A DNA stretch of 64,000 nucleotides, taken from NCBI RefSeq assembly GCF_002090135.1, contig NZ_BBRL01000006.1:176605-240604 (forward strand). The letters are read 5' to 3'. The notes under the pieces were generated by a model, which was not told the origin of the DNA, made no database searches, and was given only the letters and a program-made list of their open reading frames with translations. Both the position numbers and the translations under genes were made by a program. This DNA comes from Demequina sp. NBRC 110055. Lineage in GTDB: Bacteria; Actinomycetota; Actinomycetes; Actinomycetales; Demequinaceae. Below are positions 1-9,125 of the stretch, piece by piece. The stretch's first letter is position 1. The number at the start of each line of letters is the position of its first letter.

Positions 1-950
1 TTCCAGCCCACCAGCGCGCGCTGCATCTCGGCGAGCATCTCGATGATCCACATCACCGGACCGGAGAACTGGTGCACGAGGAACGCCATCGCCACCACGG
101 TGCCGACGGACATCATGCCGTTGACGGCCATGACGGTGCCGCCGATGAGGGCGAGGCCGGTCGCGAGCGACTGTCCGATCACGGTCGACGAGAAGTTCAC
201 CGACGCGAGGATCGAGGCCTTCTTCTCGGCGGCCAGGATGTCGTCGTTCTCCTCGCGCAGTTGATCGCGCATGCGCTGCTGCACGCCGTACGAGCGGATG
301 GTGGACACTCCGACGATCTGCTCGCTGGTCTTGCCCAGCAGGTCCGCCATCTGCTCGCGCACCCGCTGGAAGGCACGGCTCACGCGCGGCTGAATCCACA
401 TCAGCGAGCCGACCATGGGGATGAACGCCACGAGGATGATCAGGGAGAGCTGCCACGAGTACAGCAGCATCACGCCGAAGACGACGACGGACTCGAGCGC
501 GGCGATGATCATGGCCGCGCCGGTCCATTGCATGAGGTCACGCATGGTCTCGACGTCACCCGTGACGCGAGAGACGTAACGCCCGCGCTGCTCCTCGTTC
601 TGGGTGAGGACCGAGAGCTCGTGGACCTTGCGGAACGCGCGGATGCGCAGCGTCGCGAGGCCCGTCTCGGCGGCCGTCACCATGCGCACGCGCACGCGCC
701 ACGCGAGGATCGCGGCGATGACGAGCACGACGGCGCCGGCCGCGGCGTACTGCACGACCACGCCGAGGTTGACGCCGCCCGGCGCCATCAGCCCCAGGTC
801 CGTCACGCGCTGCGTGAGGAACGGCACGGCGGCGCGGCCCGTCGCCGCGAAGGCGGCGAGCGTGAGGGTGACGCCGAGACCGACGCGGAACTCGGGACTC
901 ACCGCAAAGCCGCGGCGGAACATGGTGCGGGTATCCATGGGCTGGCGCAT
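1..950 (-). CDS. ABC exporter half-transporter, transmembrane part (3' end cut by window)
   Basis: The minus-strand frame is open from an ATG at 948-950 to the window edge, giving about 316 residues. They contain membrane helices and the cytoplasmic loops of a type IV ABC exporter transmembrane domain; the nucleotide-binding domain lies beyond base 1. The ATG shares one base with the stop codon of the preceding exporter gene (TGATG), so the two are translationally coupled and should form a heterodimer. Because the upstream partner has a degenerate ATPase site, this subunit would be expected to carry the catalytic Glu and His. Substrate unknown; multidrug or lipid export is typical of the family. 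The start is inferred from coupling; a second in-frame ATG lies 4 codons in. Confidence 0.85.
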   Translation of the reverse strand, partial: MRQPMDTRTMFRRGFAVSPEFRVGLGVTLTLAAFAATGRAAVPFLTQRVTDLGLMAPGGVNLGVVVQYAAAGAVVLVIAAILAWRVRVRMVTAAETGLATLRIRAFRKVHELSVLTQNEEQRGRYVSRVTGDVETMRDLMQWTGAAMIIAALESVVVFGVMLLYSWQLSLIILVAFIPMVGSLMWIQPRVSRAFQRVREQMADLLGKTSEQIVGVSTIRSYGVQQRMRDQLREENDDILAAEKKASILASVNFSSTVIGQSLATGLALIGGTVMAVNGMMSVGTVVAMAFLVHQFSGPVMWIIEMLAEMQRALVGW

Positions 951-2818
951 CAGATTCGTCCCGCCTCTTCTTCCGCCTGACGGCGCGAGTCCTCTTCGTA
1001 GGCGAGCACCAGCTCGCGGTAGCCCGCGTCACGCTCCACCAGGTCGGCGTGCACGCCCGCGTCGACGACCCGTCCGCCGTCGACATGGACGATCGCGTCG
1101 GCAAGCATGATGGACGCCAGCCGGTAGGCGATGATCAGCACGGTGGGTCCCTGACCGTCTGCCGCGAGGCCATGCAGGATGTCCTGTTCGACGCGCGGGT
1201 CGACGGCGCTCGTGGCGTCGTCGAGGACAAGGACGCGGGGCCGGCGCACCAGGGCGCGTGCCAGCGCCAGGCGCTGACGCTGTCCACCCGACAGGTTCAT
1301 GCCTCGCTCGGCCAACACGCCGTCGAGGCCCGACTGACCGTCGCGCGCCAACTTCTCGATGACGTCGACGACGTTGGCGCGACGTAGCGCATCCCAGACC
1401 TGCTCGTCGTCGTAGTCCTCGCCCAGGGTCACGTTGTCACGCACCGTGCCGGCGAACACGAATGCCGTCTGCGGGACCAACGCCACGTGCCCGCCGAGGC
1501 CCGCGATGTCCTCCAGGGACACCTCGTCGAGGGTGATCGCGCCGTCGACGGGGCGCGCGAGCCGCGACGCGGCGAGAGCCACCGTGGACTTGCCCGCACC
1601 CGTGGCTCCCACCAGGGCCGTCACGGTGCCCGGCTCCAGGCGCAGCGACACGTCGTGCAGGATCATAGCGAGATTGCCATCGCCGTCGTCCGCCCCGATG
1701 TCCGCGTGCGAGAACACGAGCTCCCCGGCGCCGTCCTTAGCGACGTGGCGGTGGCCCGGCTCGTCGACTTCGGTGGCCGCCTGGGCGATCTCGCCGATGC
1801 GGCGGAAGGCGACGAGTGCCTGCGGCATCTGGCCCAGCACCCAGCCCACACCGCGAATCGGCACGGCCATGAGCGTCACCAAGTAGATCGACGACACCAC
1901 GTTGCCGACGGACACGAAGCCGGCCTCGGCGCGGATGGCGCCCACGATCATGAGCGCCACGGCGCCGAGCGGCACGATGAGGTCCATGAGCGGCTCGAAC
2001 CAGGCCGAGGTGCGCCCCACCTTGACGTCCGCGTCCTGGAGCCCGCGGGCCGCCTCGGCAAACCGCGAGGTCTCGCGAGCCTCGGCACCCAGTGCCTTGA
2101 CCACGGTGCCGCCCTCAAAGCTCTCGTGAGCGATCGTCGAGACCTCCGCGCGGCGCGACTGGCCCAGGTCCCACCGCGGCGTGATGACCTTCTCGTAGGC
2201 GTAGTTGATGAGGAAGATGATGGGCACCACGGACAGTCCCGTAACCGCCAGCCACGGATCCATGCGCCACATCGTCCACCCGGCGGCGAACATCATCACG
2301 AAGGACCCGATGGTGAACGCGAACGGGTGCAGCGTGTTGGTGGCGCTCTCGGAATCCGAGGACATGGCGGACAGCATGCGTCCCGACGGGTTTGCCCGGT
2401 GCCAGCCGAGCGGCAGGCTTGCCAGTGCATCGGCCACCACACGGCGGTGCTCCGCCGCGACGCCCGCCACGGCGATGCCCTGGACGCCGCGGCGCAACCC
2501 CACCAGGGCGGCATTGACCACGCCGATGGAAAGGAACACGGCACCGGCGATCCAGATCGCGGTCACGGGGTCCTGCGTGAAGTCTCCCCAGATGCCGCCG
2601 ATGGGGTCGCCCTCGACTCCTGGGATCACGACCTCGTCGGTAATGTCGCCGACGAGCGTGCCGAACAGCACTGTGAGCAGCGAGAACGCCGCCGCGGAGC
2701 CAATGGCGATGGCGAAGCGCTTGGGCTCCGTCTTCACGGCGTGAGAGAGCAGTTGGACGGCCTTGCGGTTGAACGATCCCGTGAGTCGATAGTTCCGCGC
2801 CGTGTCGTCGCGGCTCAT
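950..2818 (-). CDS. ABC exporter ATP-binding/permease protein with degenerate ATPase site
   Basis: A 622-residue half-transporter with an N-terminal six-helix membrane domain (about 30-340) and a C-terminal ATPase domain. Visible motifs are Walker A GATGAGKS (404-411), signature LSGGQ (509-513) and Walker B VLVLDD (529-534). The residue after Walker B is Asp534 instead of the catalytic Glu, and the H-loop histidine is Tyr565 (IIAYRLA). Both changes mark the non-catalytic subunit of heterodimeric exporters such as BmrCD or TM287/288. The ATG overlaps the hisF stop by 4 bases (ATGA), and the gene is followed by its presumed partner with a 1-base overlap. Substrate not predictable; the link to hisF is probably only positional. 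Confidence 0.93.
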   Translation of the reverse strand: MSRDDTARNYRLTGSFNRKAVQLLSHAVKTEPKRFAIAIGSAAAFSLLTVLFGTLVGDITDEVVIPGVEGDPIGGIWGDFTQDPVTAIWIAGAVFLSIGVVNAALVGLRRGVQGIAVAGVAAEHRRVVADALASLPLGWHRANPSGRMLSAMSSDSESATNTLHPFAFTIGSFVMMFAAGWTMWRMDPWLAVTGLSVVPIIFLINYAYEKVITPRWDLGQSRRAEVSTIAHESFEGGTVVKALGAEARETSRFAEAARGLQDADVKVGRTSAWFEPLMDLIVPLGAVALMIVGAIRAEAGFVSVGNVVSSIYLVTLMAVPIRGVGWVLGQMPQALVAFRRIGEIAQAATEVDEPGHRHVAKDGAGELVFSHADIGADDGDGNLAMILHDVSLRLEPGTVTALVGATGAGKSTVALAASRLARPVDGAITLDEVSLEDIAGLGGHVALVPQTAFVFAGTVRDNVTLGEDYDDEQVWDALRRANVVDVIEKLARDGQSGLDGVLAERGMNLSGGQRQRLALARALVRRPRVLVLDDATSAVDPRVEQDILHGLAADGQGPTVLIIAYRLASIMLADAIVHVDGGRVVDAGVHADLVERDAGYRELVLAYEEDSRRQAEEEAGRI

Positions 2819-3585
2819 CGCACCTCAATCCCGGCTGCGCGCATGTGGTCTTTCACCTGCGTGATGGTGAGCACACCGAAGTGGAAGACGCTCGCCGCGA
2901 GGACGGCGTCGGCGCCGGCGCGGGCCGCCTCGACGAAGTGCTCGGCGGTCCCCGCGCCGCCCGAGGCGATCAGGGGAATCGTCACCTGCTCACGCACGCG
3001 CGCGAGCATGTCGAGGTCGAAGCCGTCGTTGGTGCCGTCGGCGTCCATGGAGTTCAGGAGGATCTCGCCCGCACCGAGTTCCTGGCCGCGGCGCGCCCAC
3101 TCGACGGCGTCGATGCCCGTGCCGTGGCGCCCGCCGTGCGTGGTCACCTCGAAGCCCGACTCAGTGACGGTATCTCCCGTGCAGCGACGCGCGTCCACCG
3201 ACAACACCAAGACCTGACTGCCAAAGCGTGCGGCGATCTCGGAGATCAGCTCGGGACGCTGGATCGCGGCGGTGTTCACGCCCACCTTGTCGGCGCCCGC
3301 GCGCAGCAGACGGTCGACGTCCTCGGGCGAGCGCACTCCCCCGCCCACGGTCAGCGGCACGAACACCTGGTCCGCGGTGCGGCCCACGACGTCATAGGTC
3401 GTGGCGCGGTCGGAGGACGAGGCGGTCACGTCGAGGAACGTCACCTCGTCTGCGCCGGCGGCCCCGTACGCCGCCGCGAGTTCTACGGGGTCGCCCGCGT
3501 CGCGCAGCTCAACGAAATTCACACCCTTGACGACGCGCCCAGCGTCGACGTCCAGGCAGGGGATCACCCTGACGGCAGCGCCCAC
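2815..3585 (-). CDS. hisF: Imidazole glycerol phosphate synthase cyclase subunit HisF
   Basis: HisF (256 aa, usual length 250-257) is a TIM barrel that uses ammonia from HisH to convert PRFAR to imidazole glycerol phosphate and AICAR in histidine synthesis. The two catalytic aspartates are visible as Asp12 in IPCLDVD and Asp131 in VLSVDARR, and the phosphate-binding glycine loops ([17 protein letters not shown]) are intact. The start is a GTG at 3583-3585 that shares its G with the stop of the FKBP gene (TAGTG), with GGAGG four bases upstream. No other his gene is in the window; hisH and hisA must lie elsewhere. Confidence 0.96.
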   Translation of the reverse strand: MGAAVRVIPCLDVDAGRVVKGVNFVELRDAGDPVELAAAYGAAGADEVTFLDVTASSSDRATTYDVVGRTADQVFVPLTVGGGVRSPEDVDRLLRAGADKVGVNTAAIQRPELISEIAARFGSQVLVLSVDARRCTGDTVTESGFEVTTHGGRHGTGIDAVEWARRGQELGAGEILLNSMDADGTNDGFDLDMLARVREQVTIPLIASGGAGTAEHFVEAARAGADAVLAASVFHFGVLTITQVKDHMRAAGIEVR

Positions 3586-4499
3586 TATTCCTCCGAGTTC
3601 CACACGTCGAGGATGTCCACGACGAAAACCATCGTGCCACGCGACGGATAACCGATCGACCCAGGCACGACGATCTCGACGCGAGACCCTTCGGTCTGAT
3701 CCAAGATGCCTTGCGTGAGTCCCTGCACGGCCTCGCCCGCATCCATGTCGAGCGTCAGGGGCTCCTGGTCGGCACCCCACGACGAGCGGAACAGGTCGCC
3801 CGCCTCCCAGGCGCCGTCCTCGTCGTTCTCCCCGTCCGCGTAATAGAAGGCGGCGTAGTTCACGAGCACGCGCGACGTGGTCGTCACCTGCGGGCCCACT
3901 CCCCTGATGAGGGTGGCCACATGAAGGTCAGAGACAACGGGGGCGTCCTCGGGGATCTCGACGACGGGTTGCCCGTCGGCCCCCATGCTGACCGCAGGCA
4001 TACCCGCCGGCGCGTCAGCCTGCTGCCCCACCGCGGTCTCCGCGCGCACGTCCATCAGAATCGTGACGGGCGGCTGGTCCTCGCCGCCGCTGCCCGGCGA
4101 CACCGTCAGCACACGCGCGCCGACGTTGAGGTCGATGAGCGTCGCGTACAGCGACTCACCGAGCGACTCCTCCGTGAGCACAAACGACTGCGGAAGCCCG
4201 TCGAAGGTGTTGACCACCGGGGTCGCATCGTCGAGCGACTCTCCGTAAAGGTCGAGCAGCAGCGGCTGCCCATCCTCGAGAGGCGCGCCCTCCCCGTTCC
4301 ACAGCAGCAATGACTGTTCCTGCGCGTAGTCGAGGCCTGGCTCGAAGGTCAGCGACGGCGCGAGCGTATCCGACTGTCCCACCACGATGTCGGAGATATC
4401 ACCCGCCGGGGTCGCGGTCACCGACGGGTCGGGATCGGGGCCCGTGCACGCGGACAGCGCGACGACCACACCGAGGGCGCAGGCGAGCAATCGACGCAT
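3585..4499 (-). CDS. FKBP-type peptidyl-prolyl isomerase lipoprotein
   Basis: A 304-residue secreted lipoprotein: the signal peptide ends in lipobox LSAC, with Cys18 as the lipidated residue. Two FKBP-like halves can be seen: a poorly conserved one (about 30-150) and a C-terminal one (about 165-304) with [24 protein letters not shown], close to the FKBP consensus. It would catalyse prolyl isomerisation or act as a chaperone at the outer face of the membrane. An AAGGA ribosome-binding site lies 8 bases before the ATG. A TAGACT -10 element overlaps the pafA stop codon, so the gene has its own promoter and then runs into hisF and the ABC genes. FKBP genes commonly follow pafA in this phylum. Confidence 0.88.
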   Translation of the reverse strand: MRRLLACALGVVVALSACTGPDPDPSVTATPAGDISDIVVGQSDTLAPSLTFEPGLDYAQEQSLLLWNGEGAPLEDGQPLLLDLYGESLDDATPVVNTFDGLPQSFVLTEESLGESLYATLIDLNVGARVLTVSPGSGGEDQPPVTILMDVRAETAVGQQADAPAGMPAVSMGADGQPVVEIPEDAPVVSDLHVATLIRGVGPQVTTTSRVLVNYAAFYYADGENDEDGAWEAGDLFRSSWGADQEPLTLDMDAGEAVQGLTQGILDQTEGSRVEIVVPGSIGYPSRGTMVFVVDILDVWNSEE

Positions 4500-4532
4500 G
4501 GCGACGTCCTTCCGAGCAGGTGGGGAGACTCG

Positions 4533-4538
4533 AGTCTA
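4533..4538 (-). promoter_or_regulatory. -10 element of the FKBP-hisF-ABC operon
   Basis: TAGACT on the minus strand, its TAG being also the pafA stop codon. The predicted transcript start leaves a leader of about 26 bases that includes the AAGGA ribosome-binding site. No clear -35 is visible. Confidence 0.5.
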
Positions 4539-5918
4539 GCCGCGCTCGTCGGCGCTGAGGGACTCCAGGAGCGTGTCGACGCGGGCGTCCTCGTGGCGGA
4601 AAGGGTCCTTGAGAAGCACCGTTTTGCTCGCGCCCGTGAGCTTCAGGTGAACCCAGTCGACGGTGTAGTCCTGACCCGACGCGGAGGCGGCCTCGACGAA
4701 CGCCCCTCGCAGTTTTGCGCGCGTGCTCTGGGGCGCCACTGTGCGGGCACGCTCGATCGCCGCGTCCTCCACCACCGTGCGGACCAGCCCCTGCGACACC
4801 AGACGGTGATACAGGCCCCGCTCGGGCGACACATCGTGGAACGCGAGTTCGAGTCGCGCGAGCCGCGGGTCGTCGAGGCGGCAACCCAGGCGGGCCTGGT
4901 AGCGCTGGATGAGCCGCCACTTGATGGCCCAGTCGAGTTCGGTGTCGACGAGCGAAGGGTTCTGTTCTCGCACCGCACGAATGCCCCGCTCCCACAGGTC
5001 GAGGATGCTTTCCACCTCTGCGGTGGGCTCGATCACGTCACCCACGTGCGCGCGCACCACATCGAGGTACGACTGTTGGATCTCGACCGCCGTGAGGTGG
5101 CGGCCGTCGGCGAGCTCGACCGTCGCGGCTCCCGTGATGTCGTGCGCGACCGCGCGGATGGCCTGCATCTCGTTGGCCAGCGTGAGGTCGGGCAGGCGCA
5201 CGTGCGCCTCCATGAGCCGCAGCATGAGATCGGTCGCGCCGACCTTCAGTAACGTGGTGGGCTCGGCCATCGTCGAGTCGCCGACGATGACGTGCATGCG
5301 GCGGTACAGCTCGGCGTTCGCGTGAGGCTCATCGCGCGTGTTGATCATGGGACGCGAGCGGGTGGTCGCGGACGACAGCCCCTCCCACATGTGATCCGCT
5401 CGCGGGCTGAACGAATAGTGGGCGCCCTGCGGCGTGCGGGTAATGGTGCCAGCGCCGGTCACAATCTGACGGGTGATGAGGAACGGCAGCAGCGCCGAGG
5501 CGAAGGCACGGAAATCCGCACGCCGGCGCACCAGGTAGTTCTCGTGGCAGCCGTAGCTGTTGCCGGCCGAGTCGGTGTTGTTCTTGTACAGGTGGATCGT
5601 GCCGTCGACGCCGGCGTCACGCAGGCGCTGCTCTCCCTCGGCGACGAGGTCCTGGACGATGCGCTCGCCGGCCTTGTCGGAGGCGATGAGGTCCGTGAGC
5701 GAGTCGCATTCGGCGGTCGCATACTCGGGGTGCGCACCCACGTCGATGTACAGCCGCGACGCGTTGGTGAGGAATACGTTGGACGAGCGGCCCCATCGCA
5801 CCACGGAGTGGAACAGGTGCCCGGCCACTTCTTCGGGCGTCACGCTGCGGGCGCCGGGCGCGTCGAGGTGCAGGCCGAACTCGGTCTCCAGCCCGAAGAT
5901 GCGCCGGGCGGCGGGCAC
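4536..5918 (-). CDS. pafA: Pup--protein ligase PafA
   Basis: PafA (460 aa) joins the C-terminal glutamate of Pup to lysines of target proteins using ATP. The N-terminus RRIFGLETEFGLHLD is the glutamine-synthetase-like nucleotide-binding start of the family, and RLYIDVGAHPEYATAE holds the catalytic aspartate (Asp59). The start is a GTG (5916-5918), the only candidate codon between here and the pup stop; only a weak GAG lies before it, so translation probably depends on coupling to pup 47 bases upstream. In M. tuberculosis the 20S proteasome genes prcB and prcA directly follow pup; here nothing lies between pup and pafA. Confidence 0.96.
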   Translation of the reverse strand: MPAARRIFGLETEFGLHLDAPGARSVTPEEVAGHLFHSVVRWGRSSNVFLTNASRLYIDVGAHPEYATAECDSLTDLIASDKAGERIVQDLVAEGEQRLRDAGVDGTIHLYKNNTDSAGNSYGCHENYLVRRRADFRAFASALLPFLITRQIVTGAGTITRTPQGAHYSFSPRADHMWEGLSSATTRSRPMINTRDEPHANAELYRRMHVIVGDSTMAEPTTLLKVGATDLMLRLMEAHVRLPDLTLANEMQAIRAVAHDITGAATVELADGRHLTAVEIQQSYLDVVRAHVGDVIEPTAEVESILDLWERGIRAVREQNPSLVDTELDWAIKWRLIQRYQARLGCRLDDPRLARLELAFHDVSPERGLYHRLVSQGLVRTVVEDAAIERARTVAPQSTRAKLRGAFVEAASASGQDYTVDWVHLKLTGASKTVLLKDPFRHEDARVDTLLESLSADERG

Positions 5919-5965
5919 CTCGAGCGGCGCGGGGACGTCGGTCGCGAAGCCGGTGGTGGTCGCGG

Positions 5966-6145
5966 CTACTGCCCGCCCTTCTGCACGAAGGAGCGCACAA
6001 ACTGCTCGGCGTTGGTCTGCAACGAGTCGTCGATCTCATCCAGCAGCGAGTCGAGTGCGTCGGTGCTCTCCGCCTTGGCGGGAGCGGGCGCCGGCTCGGG
6101 CGCGTCGTCTTCGTACGGCTGGCCTGAGGAGAATGTCTGACCCAT
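5966..6145 (-). CDS. pup: Prokaryotic ubiquitin-like protein Pup
   Basis: A 59-residue acidic, largely disordered modifier ending in VQKGGQ. The final Gln must be deamidated by Dop before PafA can attach the protein to substrate lysines. The helix that binds the Mpa coiled coil (LDSLLDEIDDSLQTNAEQFVR, about residues 31-51) is well conserved; the N-terminal 30 residues are Pro/Ala/Asp-rich and variable. The ATG at 6143-6145 was chosen because a TAGACT -10 element ends 7 bases before it, giving a leaderless transcript. An in-frame GTG at 6194-6196, overlapping the dop stop as GTGA, would add 17 residues and is the alternative start. Confidence 0.93.
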   Translation of the reverse strand: MGQTFSSGQPYEDDAPEPAPAPAKAESTDALDSLLDEIDDSLQTNAEQFVRSFVQKGGQ

Positions 6146-6152
6146 ACCGGGA

Positions 6153-6158
6153 AGTCTA
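6153..6158 (-). promoter_or_regulatory. Leaderless -10 element for pup
   Basis: TAGACT on the minus strand, 7 bases before the pup ATG, so transcription should begin at or next to the start codon. It lets pup and pafA be expressed apart from the upstream trmI-mpa-dop genes. Confidence 0.55.
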
Positions 6159-6166
6159 GACCGGGC

Positions 6167-6180
6167 GGCCGATGCCGTGG
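6167..6180. repeat. GGCCGATGCCGTGG motif copy, dop-pup gap
   Basis: Exact copy of the recurrent 14-mer, in the 47-base gap between the dop stop and the pup start, just upstream of the pup -10 element. Confidence 0.8.
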
Positions 6181-6192
6181 TCGCCCGCCGCG

Positions 6193-7713
6193 TCACGCTC
6201 CCCTGATGAGGCGGTCGAGGACGGGGTGGCTCGCGCGATGCGGGTCGTCGAGGTGGACCACCTCAAGGTGATCGCCGTCGAGGTCAAGCACCACCGAGGA
6301 CCATCCCGCCGCATCGACGACGTCCGGGCGTGCCGCGACGACGCCGCCACGCAGGCGTGCGCGCGTGTCGGCCGGCGCGTGGGTGACGGCGCGCTCGACC
6401 TCGTGGGTATCGACGACAACGCTGACCTGACCGGCGGCCGCGAGCTTGGCGGCCCAGCCGTCGCCCAGGCGGCTCCATTGCACGTCGATCGCGCTCAGCA
6501 GCGGCGCATCCCAGGCGAGCGGCGTGGCCACGCCGTCGGAGTCGACGGTCGCATGCTTGTCACGCAGCCGGCCCAGGAGGCGAAGCTTGGCCACCCACTC
6601 GACGTCCGCGGCGGCCTCCATGGGGTCGCGCGACAGGGCCTCGAGGACGGCCTCCCAGCGCGCAATGACGAGCGCGTCGTCCGCGTCGCCGGCGTACGAG
6701 CGACAAATCTCGAGCAGCGCGCGCTGGATCTCGAGCGCGGTCGCGCTCTCGCCGGAGGCGAGTGGCAAGCCGGATCGCAACGTGAGGTCGCGCGAGACCT
6801 GACCGACCGCCGCCACGGGGTCGGCGAGCACCAGCGCGTCGAGCCGCTCGTCGTCGGCTTCGATGGCGCTGAGCACGAGGGCGGTGGTGCCGACCTTGAG
6901 GAACACGGGCACCTGGAGGCAGTTCGCGTCGCCGATGATCACGTGCAGCCTGCGCCACTGGGCGCGCGTCGCATGGGGTTCGTCGCGCGTGTTGACGATG
7001 GGCCGGCGCAGCGTGGTCTCGAGGCCCAGTTCGGCCTCCATGTAGTCGGCGCGCTGGGAGATCTGGAAACCCGCCTCCTGGCTGCGCTGTCCGAGGCCCA
7101 CACGGCCGGCGCCCGTGAAGATCTGCCGCGTGACGAGGTGGGCGGTGAGCCGGGACGCGAGGGCCGAGAAGTCGACCGCGCGGTCCACGAGGAAGTTCTC
7201 ATGCGTGCCGTAGCTCGAGCCCTTGCCGTCGACGTTGTTCTTGTACAGCTCGACGCGGCCGTCTTCGTCCTCGGCGTAGCGCGCTGCGGCCGCGAGCGCG
7301 ATCCGGTCCCCCGCCGCGTCCCACAGCACGGCGTCGCGGGCCGAGCGCACCTCGGGACCCGAATATTCGGGGTGGGCGTGGTCCACGTAGAAGCGGGCGC
7401 CGTTGCTGAGGACGGCGTTGAGGTGCGCGGGGTCCTCCCACGAGCCACGCCGACGGCGCAGCGTGACGGCGCCGTCTTCGGGCCGGTACTCGTGGGCGTC
7501 GGTGAGCATGTCGGCCGATGCCGTGGCCCGGTCCCGTCGCTCGCCACGCTGGTCCTGGAGCGGGTCCTCGCCGCCGTAGTCCCAGCGCGTCGTGTGACCG
7601 TTCGCGCAGCCCCGGCATGCTTCCACCAGGCGCGAGGACATCAGGATGGGGTTGGCCTGCGGACGGTCGGGGTCCGCGATGCCGTACTCGGTCTCGATGC
7701 CGACGACCCGCAC
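6193..7713 (-). CDS. dop: Pup deamidase/depupylase Dop
   Basis: Dop (506 aa) is a PafA paralogue that deamidates the C-terminal Gln of Pup and removes Pup from tagged proteins. The N-terminus MRVVGIETEYGI is typical, and FYVDHAHPEYS carries the catalytic Asp111. The stretch between about residues 45 and 85, absent from PafA, corresponds to the variable Dop loop; a copy of the 14-mer motif falls inside it, encoding ATASA (63-67). The GTG start (7711-7713) lies 2 bases after the mpa stop with AGGGAGG upstream. The stop overlaps a GTG (GTGA) that could be an alternative pup start. Part of the trmI-mpa-dop unit. Confidence 0.95.
   Translation of the reverse strand: MRVVGIETEYGIADPDRPQANPILMSSRLVEACRGCANGHTTRWDYGGEDPLQDQRGERRDRATASADMLTDAHEYRPEDGAVTLRRRRGSWEDPAHLNAVLSNGARFYVDHAHPEYSGPEVRSARDAVLWDAAGDRIALAAAARYAEDEDGRVELYKNNVDGKGSSYGTHENFLVDRAVDFSALASRLTAHLVTRQIFTGAGRVGLGQRSQEAGFQISQRADYMEAELGLETTLRRPIVNTRDEPHATRAQWRRLHVIIGDANCLQVPVFLKVGTTALVLSAIEADDERLDALVLADPVAAVGQVSRDLTLRSGLPLASGESATALEIQRALLEICRSYAGDADDALVIARWEAVLEALSRDPMEAAADVEWVAKLRLLGRLRDKHATVDSDGVATPLAWDAPLLSAIDVQWSRLGDGWAAKLAAAGQVSVVVDTHEVERAVTHAPADTRARLRGGVVAARPDVVDAAGWSSVVLDLDGDHLEVVHLDDPHRASHPVLDRLIRGA
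7513..7526. repeat. GGCCGATGCCGTGG motif copy inside dop
   Basis: Exact 14-mer; on the dop strand it encodes Ala-Thr-Ala-Ser-Ala in a region that PafA lacks. Confidence 0.8.
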
Positions 7714-7715
7714 GC

Positions 7716-9125
7716 TCAGCCCTCCCTGAGGGTCGACGCCGCGACGGCGCGGGCCTCGGCCAGTTCCTGCTCGCAGGCGCGCTCGAGGTGCTCGGCGGTG
7801 ATGCCACGCTCCCCGCCGGTGATGACGGACTTGATGGCGAGCGTCTTGGCACGGTCGACGACGTTGCGTACCAGAGCACCCGACATGTGGGCCTTGTTGG
7901 CCGGGTCGGCATACAGGCGGTCCACCGCATGCTCCGCGAGCTCGCGCACTGCGGCCTGGGCGTCGCCGCGACCGCGCTCCATGGCGGACGCGGACAGCGG
8001 CAAGTCCGCGGTGAGGTACTTGGAGAAGATGTCGCGGGCGCTCGCCGCGTCTGGACGAGAGATCTCGATCTTCACGTCCAGGCGGCCGGGTCGCAGGATG
8101 GCCGGATCGATCATGTCCTCGCGGTTCGACGCACCGATCACGATGACGTTGCCCAGCTGCTCTACGCCGTCGAGCTCGGTGAGCAGCTGCGGGACGATGG
8201 TGGTCTCCATGTCGGAGCTCACGCCCGTGCCGCGCGAGCGGAACAGCGCCTCCATCTCGTCGAAGAACACCACGACCGGTGCACCGGAGTGAGCCTTGGC
8301 GCGGGCGCGTTCAAAGATGGTGCGGATGTAGCGCTCGGTCTCGCCCACGTATTTATTGAGCAGCTCGGGCCCCTTGACCGACAGGAAGTAGGAGCGGTCG
8401 GCGCCCACGGCATCGGCCAACGAGTGTGCGACCGCCTTCGCGATGAGGGTCTTCCCGCAGCCCGGAGGTCCGTACAGCAGGAGGCCGCGCGGCGGGTTGA
8501 GGCGGTGTTCCCGGTACAGGTCGGGGTGGCGCAGCGGCAACTCGATGGCGTCGCGGATGCGCTCGATCTGCGCCGTGAGGCCGCCGATGGAATCGAAGTC
8601 CACATCCGGCACCTCCTCGAGCAGGAGCGCCTCGACGCCGGTGCGGTCGACGCGTTCGGTGGCAAACCCGGTGCGCGCGTCGATGATGACGGTGTCGCCC
8701 TCGGTGAGGCGCTGCCGGGCGTCGCCGCCGGTGAGCATGACGACACGCTCGTCCTCGCCGCGCGCGACCACGAGCACGCGGTCGTCGTCGAGAACCTCGC
8801 GGACCAGGGCGCTCTGGCCGACCTTCTCGGCCTCCGCCACGCCGACGACCACGCTCATCGCGTTCATCAGCACCTCGTCGCCGGGCGTGAGATCCCGCGG
8901 CACGCCGGGCAGCACGGCGACGCGCAGGCGGCGGCCGCCGCTGATCACGTCGGCATGCTCGCCCGACCATTGGACGAAGGTCGCGAAGGTCTGCGGCGGG
9001 GCCGATGCCTCGGCCAGCTTCTCGCGCATCTCACCGAGCGACTGGCGTGCGGTCTCGAGCAGACGCTGTAGCTCGGCGTTGCGGGCCTGCAGGGCGGCGA
9101 CGCGGTCCTGTCCCTCGGTCACCAT
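7716..9125 (-). CDS. mpa: AAA ATPase Mpa/ARC of the pupylation system, without the proteasome-docking tail
   Basis: A 469-residue ring ATPase: N-terminal coiled coil (about 5-40) that recruits Pup, tandem OB domains (about 45-170), and an AAA module with Walker A GPPGCGKT (219-226), Walker B VVFFDE (285-290) and an arginine finger region around DPAILRPGRLD. Family members that feed the 20S proteasome end in a GQYL-like tail and are longer (609 aa in M. tuberculosis). This one stops at STLREG soon after the AAA small domain, as in ARC of proteasome-less corynebacteria. The start shares one base with the trmI stop (TGATG). Likely role: unfolding of pupylated proteins independent of a proteasome. 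Confidence 0.93.
   Translation of the reverse strand: MVTEGQDRVAALQARNAELQRLLETARQSLGEMREKLAEASAPPQTFATFVQWSGEHADVISGGRRLRVAVLPGVPRDLTPGDEVLMNAMSVVVGVAEAEKVGQSALVREVLDDDRVLVVARGEDERVVMLTGGDARQRLTEGDTVIIDARTGFATERVDRTGVEALLLEEVPDVDFDSIGGLTAQIERIRDAIELPLRHPDLYREHRLNPPRGLLLYGPPGCGKTLIAKAVAHSLADAVGADRSYFLSVKGPELLNKYVGETERYIRTIFERARAKAHSGAPVVVFFDEMEALFRSRGTGVSSDMETTIVPQLLTELDGVEQLGNVIVIGASNREDMIDPAILRPGRLDVKIEISRPDAASARDIFSKYLTADLPLSASAMERGRGDAQAAVRELAEHAVDRLYADPANKAHMSGALVRNVVDRAKTLAIKSVITGGERGITAEHLERACEQELAEARAVAASTLREG
8405..8418. repeat. CCACGGCATCGGCC motif copy inside mpa
   Basis: Exact 14-mer; on the mpa strand it reads Ala-Asp-Ala-Val (LADAVGAD, about residues 237-243). A second, 10-base core copy is at 9000-9009 in the same gene (EASAPP). 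Confidence 0.8.

Noticed and set aside
5919..5965. Possible remnant of prcB/prcA between pup and pafA
   Set aside because: The gap is 47 bases and shows no coding remnant.
6146..6196. GTG at 6194-6196 as the pup start, overlapping the dop stop
   Set aside because: It would place the 14-mer motif and the -10 element inside pup and add 17 non-conserved residues. The leaderless promoter fits the ATG at 6145 better, though the GTG is not excluded.
6172..8292. Long plus-strand open frame (about 700 codons) opposite dop and mpa
   Set aside because: It is antisense to two well-conserved genes, and its translation is rich in Arg, His, Gly and Ala with no domain, as expected from the high GC content.
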